Under the pieces are notes generated by a model. It was not told the origin of the DNA and made no database searches. It saw only the letters and a list, made by a program, of their open reading frames with translations. Shown one piece after another: positions 36,304-43,068 of a stretch of DNA of 64,000 nucleotides (the stretch's first letter is position 1; each line of letters opens with the position of its first letter). The DNA is taken from assembly GCF_018613715.1 (NCBI RefSeq), contig NZ_JAGGPT010000009.1, forward strand, positions 1-64,000, read 5' to 3'. The position numbers and the translations under genes are program-made. Source of the stretch: Chryseobacterium sp. ISL-6 (lineage in GTDB: Bacteria > Bacteroidota > Bacteroidia > Flavobacteriales > Weeksellaceae).

Positions 36304-39300
36304 ATGAAGAAAATAAATCAAATAATATATGTTGGTGCTTTGCTTATAGCTAGTTTAGCTCATGCCCAGCTTTCTCCTACAGAAAATTACGTTTATTCAA
36401 AAACCTATTTGTCAGACCCTACACTTCCTAATGTTAGGACCTCAGAAACGGTTCAGTATTTCGATGGATTAGGAAGACCTAAACAAGTAGTCAATATAAA
36501 AGCATCCCCTTTAGGAAGAGATGTTGTTACACCTATTGTGTATGATGGATTTGGAAAGCAAACAAGGGATTATCTCCCTGTTCCTCAACAGTCAACGACC
36601 AATGGAGCGATATACGGACAGAATTCAGGATTAGTTCCATTACCAATATCAGATCCAACAGGTGTTTACCCTGCTGGAGAAAAAGTTTACACTGAGAAAG
36701 AGTTAGAAAAGTCTCCTTTGGATAGAATATTGGAACAGAGGCAGGTAGGAACAGCGTGGACTACAAAACCTATTTTGTTTGGATACTTAGCAAATACAGC
36801 TACAGATGTTCGAAAATATATTACTACCACTGATCCTGTAGAAGGGAGAACCAATTCTAAACTGAAGGTCTCTCCTAACGATGCTAATTCTGCCAGCGGG
36901 TATTATAAAGCCAATCAACTCTATAAAAACTCTGTAAAAGATGAGGATGGTAATGAAACGATAGAGTTTAAAAATGGACAGGGACAAACTGTCCTAGTGA
37001 GAAAAGTCATCAGTGCGACTGATAATGCAGATACCTATTATATCTATAATGAATATAATCAATTGGCTTTTGTAATTCCCCCAAAGGCTTCTTTTGCCAT
37101 TAAAGGCCTGGCTGCAGGAACACAGATTGTCGAAACTGATCCTATTTTAACTGATCTTTGTTATCAATACCGATATGATGGTAAAAATAGATTGGTAGAG
37201 AAGAAAGTTCCTGGAAAAGGAGCGGAATATATGGTTTATGACAAAGCGGATCAGCTTATTATGACCCAAGATGCCGAACTGCGTAAGAAATTTAAATGGC
37301 TCGTTACAAAATATGATCAATTTGGACGTGTACTTTATACGGGAATTTTCGCTTCCTTAGAAGGCAGGCCAAGTCTGCAAAATTTACTTAACAATTATGT
37401 AATTACCGAATATAGAAATGCTCAGGGGTTTACCAAGAATGGGATGCAGATTTATTATAGCAACAATTTTTTGGATATAGAAACTGCATTATCAGTTAAT
37501 TATTATGATTCCTATCTCATAGGTGACCCTTTTCCTACTTTGGTACTCGACCAAAGCGTACTCCCTTCGGATGTACAACAATATGGACGTAGTACAAAAG
37601 GCCTGCCTGTCTCCAATTACGTAAAAAATATTGAAGATGATAACTGGACAAAAACCTATCTGTATTACGATCTTAAAGGAAGAGGTATAAGGGAATTCGC
37701 TCTTAACCATTTGGGAGGATATACCAATGTAGAAAGGCAATTGGATTTTGCAGGAATACCTCAAAAAACCATTACGAAGCATCAAAGATTAAGTAGTGAT
37801 ACTCCAAGAACTATTACTGAACTATTCACCTATGATCCTCAGAATAGACTTCTTACACATACTCACCAAGTTGATAGCAATCCTGTTGAAATCCTAACAC
37901 AGAATAAATACAATGAACTTTCTCAATTAGAAAGCAAGAAAGTGGGTGGAATAAGTGCTACTTCTCCACTTCAACAGATAGATTATAAATACAACATTAG
38001 AGGCTGGATGACTCAGATCAATGATCCTACCACTTTAGGAAGTGACTTGTTTGGATATAAAATCAATTATAATCAAGTTGAAGGACTGGAAACTCCTGAT
38101 GCTTTCGACACTGGATTGAAGGTAAAACCAAAGTATAATGGAAATATTGCTGAAGTATCTTGGAAGACTTTATTTGAGGAAAACGAACCATTAAAAAGAT
38201 ATGGATATGTGTATGATCCCTTGAACCGACTTACAGCCGGTTTCTATCAGAAAGCAGGAACTGAATCTGGAAGAGAATATTTTGAAAAATTAGAATATGA
38301 TCTGAATGGAAATATCACAAGATTGAAAAGATCCGAAGGGATTTTGGCAGGAAATACAACTGCTGAAATGATTGATAATCTTAAATATGATTACTCAGGC
38401 AATAGACTAACAACGGTTACTGAAGAACAAATTCTGAACAGTAAAGGATATCCATATTTGGCAGCTCCTAATGCTATTGGATATGACTTAAACGGGAATA
38501 TGATTAATCATAAGGATAAAGGCCTTTCTTCAATCCAATATAATTATTTAAATTTACCAAAGCAGATTACTCAGAATGCAGATGTAACCAATTATATTTA
38601 TAGAGCAGATGGAGTAAAAGTGAAGAAGCTCTTTAAAAATTTAGAGACTAACTATTTAGATGGATTTCAGTATAAATCAACCTTTTCCATCGAGTCATGG
38701 GACGGTGAAGGAACCTACCATCCTGATCCGAATGAAATTCCGATTTTGAAGCTAAGAATCATTCCGACAGCTGAAGGATACTATGATGCTCTAAAAGAAG
38801 GATATGTCTACAACTTTACAGATCATTTAGGAAATGTAAGATTAAGTTATACTGACACCAATAAAGATGGTATTATACAGCCCCGTGCTTATGAATGCAA
38901 CAGTTTCTCCAAAGGCGGGGGCGGAGGCGGATGTATAAACCCTTGGAAGCCAGGAGAGATTATAGACATAAACAACTATTATCCTTTTGGAATGTTACAT
39001 AGTTACACTACAACAAGTCAAAATGCCTATCAGTATAAATATAATGGAAAGGAGTTACAGGAAACCGGGATGTATGATTATGGAGCGAGATTCTATATGC
39101 CTGATATTGGAAGATGGGGTGTTATAGATCCAAAAAGTCAGTATACTCATGAGGCATATAATTATGTTTGGAATAATCCGATAATTTTTGCAGATCCTAC
39201 AGGGATGACTGGAGAAATTTCTGATTGGATTCATAATCCCAAAACAGGTAAATATAGATGGGATCCAAATGTTACAGGCCCAGGAAATACACCAGCTGGT

Positions 39301-39882
39301 TGGGATTATGTAGGAAAAACAGGTTCATATAAGATAGAAGGAGCAACTGTACAGCTTCTAGAAGGAGGAAAAACCTTTACAGATATAAATGAAGTTGCTG
39401 TAAGTGGAGTTTCTCCAGCCGCTGCAGGTATTGTTCTTTCACAAAATGCTCGTTTTGGGTTGTTTGCTTTTTTAGCAGTGGCTTCATGGTATGTTATCAG
39501 CGATTTTGTAGATACTAATCCAACTTATCAGCCAACTCGAATTGATCCTATGATGTACAAACATACTGATAATGCAGAATCTAATGCAGGATCAGAATCA
39601 AGTGTAGAAACAGATAGTACCGATGTAAATGGTGTAGATGTTCCTGATGCAAGAAAAGGAGGAGGAAAGAATGGACAGCATGCAAATCTTAAAGCCAAGC
39701 AAAGTGCAGGAGAAAAATATGAAGAAGCTAAAAGCAAGCTGGATTCCATATCAAGAAAACCTAATAAAACAAAAGAAGATAATAAATTAAAAGTCCAATT
39801 AGAAAAGCAAGTAAAACATTGGAAAGCAAAAGCTCAGGAAACAGGCGAAAACCATAGTAGAAATGCAAAAGGAAATAGATAA
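36304..39882 (+). CDS. Rhs protein (DUF6443 N-terminus, Rhs core) with variable C-terminal toxin tip
   Basis: The protein has 1192 residues with signal peptide MKKINQIIYVGALLIASLAH. A DUF6443-like N-terminus (TSETVQYFDGLGRPKQVVNI) is followed by YD repeats and the Rhs core: DHLGNVRLSY near residue 840, YYPFGM near 893, YDYGARFYMPDIGRWGVIDP near 926 and FADPTG near 961-966, after which sequences diverge between homologues. The tip (about 967-1192) has a Gly/Trp-rich linker, a hydrophobic segment (FGLFAFLAVASWYVI) and a basic final domain (GGGKNGQHANLKAKQ to GENHSRNAKGNR) rich in Lys with conserved-looking His/Asn/Ser, suggestive of a nuclease. Product: polymorphic contact toxin. The neighbour 3 bp downstream is the likely immunity gene. 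Confidence 0.85.
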   Translation: MKKINQIIYVGALLIASLAHAQLSPTENYVYSKTYLSDPTLPNVRTSETVQYFDGLGRPKQVVNIKASPLGRDVVTPIVYDGFGKQTRDYLPVPQQSTTNGAIYGQNSGLVPLPISDPTGVYPAGEKVYTEKELEKSPLDRILEQRQVGTAWTTKPILFGYLANTATDVRKYITTTDPVEGRTNSKLKVSPNDANSASGYYKANQLYKNSVKDEDGNETIEFKNGQGQTVLVRKVISATDNADTYYIYNEYNQLAFVIPPKASFAIKGLAAGTQIVETDPILTDLCYQYRYDGKNRLVEKKVPGKGAEYMVYDKADQLIMTQDAELRKKFKWLVTKYDQFGRVLYTGIFASLEGRPSLQNLLNNYVITEYRNAQGFTKNGMQIYYSNNFLDIETALSVNYYDSYLIGDPFPTLVLDQSVLPSDVQQYGRSTKGLPVSNYVKNIEDDNWTKTYLYYDLKGRGIREFALNHLGGYTNVERQLDFAGIPQKTITKHQRLSSDTPRTITELFTYDPQNRLLTHTHQVDSNPVEILTQNKYNELSQLESKKVGGISATSPLQQIDYKYNIRGWMTQINDPTTLGSDLFGYKINYNQVEGLETPDAFDTGLKVKPKYNGNIAEVSWKTLFEENEPLKRYGYVYDPLNRLTAGFYQKAGTESGREYFEKLEYDLNGNITRLKRSEGILAGNTTAEMIDNLKYDYSGNRLTTVTEEQILNSKGYPYLAAPNAIGYDLNGNMINHKDKGLSSIQYNYLNLPKQITQNADVTNYIYRADGVKVKKLFKNLETNYLDGFQYKSTFSIESWDGEGTYHPDPNEIPILKLRIIPTAEGYYDALKEGYVYNFTDHLGNVRLSYTDTNKDGIIQPRAYECNSFSKGGGGGGCINPWKPGEIIDINNYYPFGMLHSYTTTSQNAYQYKYNGKELQETGMYDYGARFYMPDIGRWGVIDPKSQYTHEAYNYVWNNPIIFADPTGMTGEISDWIHNPKTGKYRWDPNVTGPGNTPAGWDYVGKTGSYKIEGATVQLLEGGKTFTDINEVAVSGVSPAAAGIVLSQNARFGLFAFLAVASWYVISDFVDTNPTYQPTRIDPMMYKHTDNAESNAGSESSVETDSTDVNGVDVPDARKGGGKNGQHANLKAKQSAGEKYEEAKSKLDSISRKPNKTKEDNKLKVQLEKQVKHWKAKAQETGENHSRNAKGNR

Positions 39883-39885
39883 ATT

Positions 39886-40164
39886 ATGAATTTATACACA
39901 GTTATTTTTGAATTTATGGGTGGTACATATTGCTCGCAGAATTCCTCAACAGATGAAAAAAAAGCATTATTATATGCTATGAAAGAAAATATCGAAAATA
40001 AAGAACTTATAGATTTTAAAGAAGATCTTTTAGATGAATTTAATTTTTGGGTAGAAGAGATTGGTGTATTACCTTTGGATGAGTTAAAAAATATTTGGTA
40101 TTTTTCTTTTTCATATGAAGATGAATCATATCATTGCCATGTAATTAAAACTACTAATCTATAA
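39886..40164 (+). CDS. Probable immunity protein for the intact Rhs toxin
   Basis: The protein has 92 residues, starting MNLYTVIFEFMGGTYCSQNS. It is acidic and without signal peptide (ENKELIDFKEDLLDEFNFWV, then EEIGVLPLDELKNIW), which suits binding to the basic toxin tip. It starts 3 bp after the Rhs stop. Immediate adjacency to a polymorphic toxin tip is the standard position of the cognate immunity gene; I do not recognise the specific immunity family. Confidence 0.72.
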   Translation: MNLYTVIFEFMGGTYCSQNSSTDEKKALLYAMKENIENKELIDFKEDLLDEFNFWVEEIGVLPLDELKNIWYFSFSYEDESYHCHVIKTTNL

Positions 40165-40242
40165 AATACCGCTCTTCGCTGCCCAAATTGGCGTGATCGT
40201 CTCGATCATGTCTAAATACGGTAGGATAACAATTTGTAAATT

Positions 40243-40270
40243 GATCCGAGAACCTATACATTCTCGGATC
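40243..40270 (+). terminator. Terminator-like hairpin within junction element copy 1
   Basis: GATCCGAGAA / TTCTCGGATC with loop CCTATACA followed by TTTCATT. It lies 79 bp after the immunity gene stop at 40164 and would end the Rhs operon transcript. Confidence 0.75.
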
Positions 40271-40288
40271 TTTCATTATATTTTCGTT

Positions 40289-40296
40289 TAAATTTG
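40289..40296 (+). promoter_or_regulatory. TAAATTTG promoter motif within junction element copy 1
   Basis: Exact TAnnTTTG match directly downstream of the hairpin. It would drive the gene at 40377, with the palindromic right end in its leader. Confidence 0.5.
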
Positions 40297-40376
40297 TATC
40301 GCAATGATAGGCTACGAGAGTGACACTCGTACCAGCAAGTGGATTGAACATTCAGGAGCAAATAAAAGATAAAATT

Positions 40377-40802
40377 ATGATACCATATTTAACACCATTT
40401 ACTGGTGTAGGAGAATTTGTAATAGGGCGTCCTATAGACCATTATAAAAAAGATTTTGAATTTTTAATAAAAGATTTTAACTCTTCAAGTACTCCATCTA
40501 TTAACTATACTATTTATAATCCAGAGACAACAGTATTTACAGAGAATAATATCATTGATAGTATTGCCTGTTATGAAGAAGTATTGTATAAAGGTAAAAA
40601 TCTTATAGGAATAACTGTAAATGAGTTTTTATTGTTTACAGATGAAACTTATACATGCGTTGAAGAACTTGACTTTGAAGAAGATAATATTTCTCAATTT
40701 GTTTACGAATTTGAAAAAATGGGTTTACAGGTATGGGAAAAAGGAAAGAACGGTAAAATTATCACCATAATAGTTAATGGAAAAGAGCATTATAGCGAAT
40801 AA
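40377..40802 (+). CDS. Orphan immunity-like protein (its toxin tip is essentially lost)
   Basis: The protein has 141 residues from ATG 40377 (MIPYLTPFTGVGEFVIGRPI). The open frame extends upstream through the element right end (from GTG 40320), but that part is repeat DNA. It is acidic with short beta-like segments (GKNLIGITVNEFLLFTDETY, TCVEELDFEEDNISQFVYEF) and no signal peptide. Only a few codons separate it from the repeat, so a preceding toxin fragment is missing. The position in the array and the acidic, small, solitary character point to immunity function. Family not recognised. Confidence 0.6.
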   Translation: MIPYLTPFTGVGEFVIGRPIDHYKKDFEFLIKDFNSSSTPSINYTIYNPETTVFTENNIIDSIACYEEVLYKGKNLIGITVNEFLLFTDETYTCVEELDFEEDNISQFVYEFEKMGLQVWEKGKNGKIITIIVNGKEHYSE

Positions 40803-40860
40803 TTTACTGTATTATTCTAATTCTATGACAAAAAAGTAAAAGCGCTAACAGGTTATAAAC

Positions 40861-40962
40861 TGATCCGAGAAACTTTAGTTTCTCGGATCTTTCATTATAT
40901 TTTCGTTTAAATCCGTATTGTAACAATGGGCAACGAGCGTGACGCTCGCGCCAGCGAGGGGA
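40861..40962 (+). repeat. Rhs-junction element, copy 2 (right half only)
   Basis: This copy contains the hairpin ATCCGAGAAAC / GTTTCTCGGAT (40863-40889), the TTTCATTATATTTTCGTTTA block shared with copy 1, and the right end GGCAACGAGCGTGACGCTC followed by GCGCCAGCGAGGGG (40929-40961). The promoter motif is changed to TAAATCCG. No left end is visible upstream, so this copy seems truncated. Confidence 0.75.
40863..40889 (+). terminator. Terminator-like hairpin within junction element copy 2
   Basis: Eleven-base-pair stem ATCCGAGAAAC / GTTTCTCGGAT with a 4-nt loop, followed by CTTTCATT. It lies 61 bp after the stop at 40802. Confidence 0.75.
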
Positions 40963-41217
40963 GCTAGGATAACGCAATCTGATGGTAATACAGGTGTTCG
41001 TCCTGCAAATGGAGATGATGCAAAAGATAAAAAAGGTGTTTATTATAGAGCTCATAGAAGTGTAGTAGATCAAGGAGGCATTATTAATGAACGTTTTTAC
41101 GATGCACAAGGGGGAGAAATAGAAAGACTACCCAATGGCAGTGTCTCAGGTGCAGTAAAGTTAATATATACAACAGGTAATAATCAACCATTCCATACAG
41201 TACCAAAACAGAGATAA
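40939..41217 (+). pseudogene. Displaced Rhs toxin tip fragment (orphan CT)
   Basis: The open frame runs through the right end of element copy 2 (first GTG at 40939) and continues as RITQSDGNTGVRPANGDDAK, then KKGVYYRAHRSVVDQGGIIN, ERFYDAQGGEIERLPNGSVS and a C-terminus NNQPFHTVPKQR. There is no ATG, no signal peptide and no Rhs core in frame, so it looks like the last 80 or so residues of a toxin tip separated from its core. An immunity-type lipoprotein gene starts 3 bp after its stop. It would be expressed only after recombination onto an Rhs core or by use of the GTG. Confidence 0.65.
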
Positions 41218-41220
41218 TTT

Positions 41221-41616
41221 ATGAGATATATAATTTTAATACTATCGGTTATTTTATTTACTTCTTGCAAATCGTTAAATAATCAAAAACAAGAGGGATA
41301 TAAGATTTATAAAATTGAAAACCTTCATTCTTACTATATTGTTTATTGTGAAAAAGACGGCGAGAAATATAAAATCGTTTCAAAAGAACAAAATGATAAG
41401 ACAATCAATAAATATAAAAAAATTAAGATAGGAAATTCCTATAATTTTGCGTTAACATTATATCATCCTAATAATAAGGATAATAATCCTTTGACAAATA
41501 CAAGTACCTTTTTAAATGTGCTCCATTGTTATATGTTTGATGGAACTAAAGTTTGTGAAGAAGAAAATGGTTTATACACTACAGAAAATCTCAAAGGTCT
41601 GTATTATATAAAGTAA
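41221..41616 (+). CDS. Immunity-type lipoprotein paired with the orphan tip
   Basis: The protein has 131 residues with a lipoprotein signal MRYIILILSVILFTSCKSLN (lipobox FTSC, Cys16). The mature part has YKIYKIENLHSYYIVYCEKD, then a beta-rich stretch ending YTTENLKGLYYIK. It follows the displaced tip by 3 bp and ends just before a terminator. A lipid-anchored immunity protein implies that the cognate toxin acts in the periplasm or at the membrane; this is inference. Family not recognised. Confidence 0.65.
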   Translation: MRYIILILSVILFTSCKSLNNQKQEGYKIYKIENLHSYYIVYCEKDGEKYKIVSKEQNDKTINKYKKIKIGNSYNFALTLYHPNNKDNNPLTNTSTFLNVLHCYMFDGTKVCEEENGLYTTENLKGLYYIK

Positions 41617-41620
41617 TAAA

Positions 41621-41650
41621 GAAGAGACTGCAAAAGTGCAGTCTCTTTAA
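41621..41650 (+). terminator. Rho-independent terminator
   Basis: AAGAGACTGC / GCAGTCTCTT, loop AAAAGT, followed by TAATAAA. It directly follows the immunity lipoprotein gene. Confidence 0.82.
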
Positions 41651-41652
41651 TA

Positions 41653-41858
41653 AACTACAAGTACAACGGAAAGGAACTTCAGGAGTCAGAAATGTATGAT
41701 TATGGCGCGAGGATGTATATGCCGGATTTTGGAAGATGGGGAGTGTAGATCCTTTAGCAGAAAAGATGACAAGACATAGTCCTTATAATTATGCCTTCAG
41801 TAATCCAATTAACTTTATAGACCCTGCTGGCGCGAGCGTCACTCTCGTGTCCGAATAA
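41653..41858 (+). pseudogene. Rhs core 3' fragment, frameshifted, ending inside a junction element
   Basis: From 41653 the sequence translates as NYKYNGKELQESEMYDYGAR, MYMPDFGRWGV and then meets TAG at 41746-41748. Restoring one lost base after GTG gives DPLAEKMTRHSPYNYAFSNP then INFIDPAGASVTLVSE and TAA at 41856-41858. This is the terminal part of an Rhs core, including the GARMYMP and NPINFIDP signatures, with no toxin after it. The final residues AGASVTLVSE are encoded by the left end of the junction element. It differs from the intact core at 39100-39200, so it derives from another Rhs gene. Confidence 0.85.
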
Positions 41859-42034
41859 GATAAAATACAAAAATTCAGGAAATATTTTCCTGGATTTTTT
41901 GCTTCCAATATTTATAAACTTTGTATGCTGGAAAAGTATGATAAATACAATAGCTATTAGTTACTTTAGGAAATAGATTTAAATTTGTAATATGTGAAGA
42001 GGCAACGAGCGTCACGCTCGCGCCAGCGAGGGGG
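41824..42034 (+). repeat. Rhs-junction element A (full copy with inverted palindromic ends)
   Basis: The left end CTGGCGCGAGCGTCACTCTC (41827 on) and the right end (42001-42026, reverse complement GGCGCGAGCGTGACGCTCG) form terminal inverted repeats of about 23 bp; each is itself a palindrome around CGAGCGT-ACGCTCG. The interior has a hairpin CAGGAAATATTTTCCTG (41876-41892) before a T-run, a conserved block (TATGATAAATACAATAGCTA) and a TAAATTTG motif (41980-41987). It is about 90% identical by eye to element B at 42747-42961. It lies exactly between an Rhs core remnant and a displaced toxin tip. Confidence 0.82.
41980..41987 (+). promoter_or_regulatory. TAAATTTG promoter motif within element A
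   Basis: Exact TAnnTTTG match between the internal hairpin and the right palindrome. It would drive the tip fragment and the membrane immunity gene that follow. Confidence 0.5.
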
Positions 42035-42048
42035 ATGGAAGCAGGGCA

Positions 42049-42237
42049 ATGATGAGCAATAATTTTACTGTTACTATGGATAAGAATGGAGTATTTACAG
42101 GCGTGCAACAAGGTGATAAAACATACTCTGTAAGCGATTGGAATAAAACAATGCAATCTACTCCGGCAGTAAAGCAAACAGATCCAAATGAACAGAAAAA
42201 GCTAAATGATATGATGGACAGAGGTCATAGAGAATAA
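42049..42237 (+). pseudogene. Displaced Rhs toxin tip fragment
   Basis: The 62-residue frame from ATG 42049 reads MMSNNFTVTMDKNGVFTGVQ, then QGDKTYSVSDWNKTMQSTPA and ends DPNEQKKLNDMMDRGHRE. The frame is open upstream through the element right end (GDGSRA before the ATG), as expected for a toxin tail cut off at the core boundary. There is no signal peptide. A multi-pass membrane protein gene follows after 12 bp. It is probably silent unless joined to a core; it could be a short expressed protein, but I consider that less likely. Confidence 0.6.
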
Positions 42238-42249
42238 TAATTAAATACA

Positions 42250-42642
42250 ATGAAAATATTAAATACAAATTGGATAAATATATTGGGTGTTTTTATAAGC
42301 GTCTTGTTTTATTCCATTATTTATAATCTCACTGTTGAAGATGATGTTACGACAAATTTTTTTCAGTCAATATTTGCTGCAATACTTTTGGTGCTCTCAT
42401 ATGGCTTAATGTTTTGGATAGGTTCTATTTTAGCACTTATAGTTTTAGATTTGATCTTGATAATTCCCAATCAAAGTAATTTGAAGTTGAAATTGTTAAT
42501 AGAATGGATTGTAATAAGTGCGCCGTTTGTTTATTGGGCTACTATATATGAAGAGCAAAGAGTTTTATATATTATTGCCATCATAACTTTTCTAATCACC
42601 CAACTAGTAAGAGAAAGATTAATAACAAAAGCCACTTATTGA
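42250..42642 (+). CDS. Multi-pass membrane immunity-like protein
   Basis: The protein has 130 residues with four hydrophobic segments (about 8-25, 36-66, 77-95 and 100-118), beginning MKILNTNWINILGVFISVLF. Located directly behind a displaced tip, it fits a membrane-embedded immunity protein, which generally protects against pore-forming or membrane-acting toxins. No family recognised. Its stop codon TGA (42640-42642) lies within the loop of the terminator hairpin. Confidence 0.62.
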   Translation: MKILNTNWINILGVFISVLFYSIIYNLTVEDDVTTNFFQSIFAAILLVLSYGLMFWIGSILALIVLDLILIIPNQSNLKLKLLIEWIVISAPFVYWATIYEEQRVLYIIAIITFLITQLVRERLITKATY

Positions 42643-42656
42643 GTGGCTTTTGTTTT
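42627..42656 (+). terminator. Terminator overlapping the end of the membrane immunity gene
   Basis: AAAAGCCACT / AGTGGCTTTT followed by TGTTTT. The left arm is coding sequence and the stop codon is in the loop. Confidence 0.85.
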
Positions 42657-42746
42657 ACATAATTGATTGCAATTTAGTTTGTTTAAGAAAAGCATCAAGG
42701 GGAGCGAAGACGTGTTGTCTGTTGCTCTCTTTTAGTTTCTAAAATC

Positions 42747-42961
42747 CCCCTGCTGGCGCGAGCGTCACGCTCGTGTCCAAACTAAGATAAAATACAAAAA
42801 TCCAGGAAATCTTTTTCTGGATTTTTGTTTCCACTATTTATAAACTTTGTATTTTGGAAAAGTATGATAAATACAATAGCTATTAGTTACTTTAGGAAAT
42901 AGATTTTAAATTTGCAATGCAAGAATGGGCAACGAGCGTGACGCTCGAGCCAGCGAGGGGG
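42747..42961 (+). repeat. Rhs-junction element B (full copy with inverted palindromic ends)
   Basis: The left end begins TGCTGGCGCGAGCGTCACGC at 42751 with perfect palindrome CGAGCGTCACGCTCG; the right end at 42928-42960 contains CGAGCGTGACGCTCG. The interior matches element A closely: hairpin CCAGGAAA...TTTCTGG before a T-run, the TATGATAAATACAATAGCTA block, and TAAATTTG at 42907-42914. Unlike element A, no Rhs core fragment is recognisable immediately upstream. Confidence 0.82.
42907..42914 (+). promoter_or_regulatory. TAAATTTG promoter motif within element B
   Basis: Exact TAnnTTTG match at the same relative position as in elements 1 and A, upstream of the tip fragment and the membrane gene at 43069. 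Confidence 0.5.
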
Positions 42962-43052
42962 AATTGTAGGAGGTATCATTGGTGCCTTTGGTGGAAGTGC
43001 TTTTGGAGGAGCTGTTGCAGAAGGAAGTGTAGATGCTTATTACATGCCATAA
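42960..43052 (+). pseudogene. Very short displaced tip fragment with glycine zipper
   Basis: Starting within the end of element B, the frame reads GIVGGIIGAFGGSAFGGAVA then EGSVDAYYMP and stops at 43050-43052. The regularly spaced Gly residues form a glycine-zipper pattern seen in pore-forming or membrane-inserting toxin tips. No start codon exists. It is followed 16 bp later by a membrane protein gene, matching toxin-tail then immunity order. Confidence 0.55.
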
Positions 43053-43068
43053 ATATTATAATATAATT

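Larger units (their letters stand above)
40188..40345 (+). repeat. Rhs-junction element, copy 1 (diverged ends)
   Basis: The left end at 40188-40211 reads GGCGTGATCGTCTCGATCA followed by TGTC and the right end at 40311-40343 reads GGCTACGAGAGTGACACTC followed by GTACCAGC. Both match the ends of the full elements at 41824 and 42747, with paired changes that keep the left palindrome. Between them are a terminator hairpin (40243-40270) and a TAAATTTG motif (40289-40296). The right half is about 80% identical by eye to 40861-40962. Confidence 0.65.

Noticed and set aside
40304..40372. A 22-codon ATG frame starting inside copy 1 just after its TAAATTTG motif
   Set aside because: It runs through the palindrome and stops before the 40377 gene. 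The equivalent frame is broken at once in element A (ATG TGA) and after a few codons in copy 2, so it is not conserved.
40154..42177. Minus-strand open frames that share a peptide like (P)LAG(A/T)SVTLVA, near 40154-40351 and 41875-42177
   Set aside because: The shared peptide is encoded by the right palindromic ends read backwards. It mirrors the AGASVTLVSE peptide of the left end because the ends are inverted repeats, so it is a repeat artefact rather than a conserved gene family.
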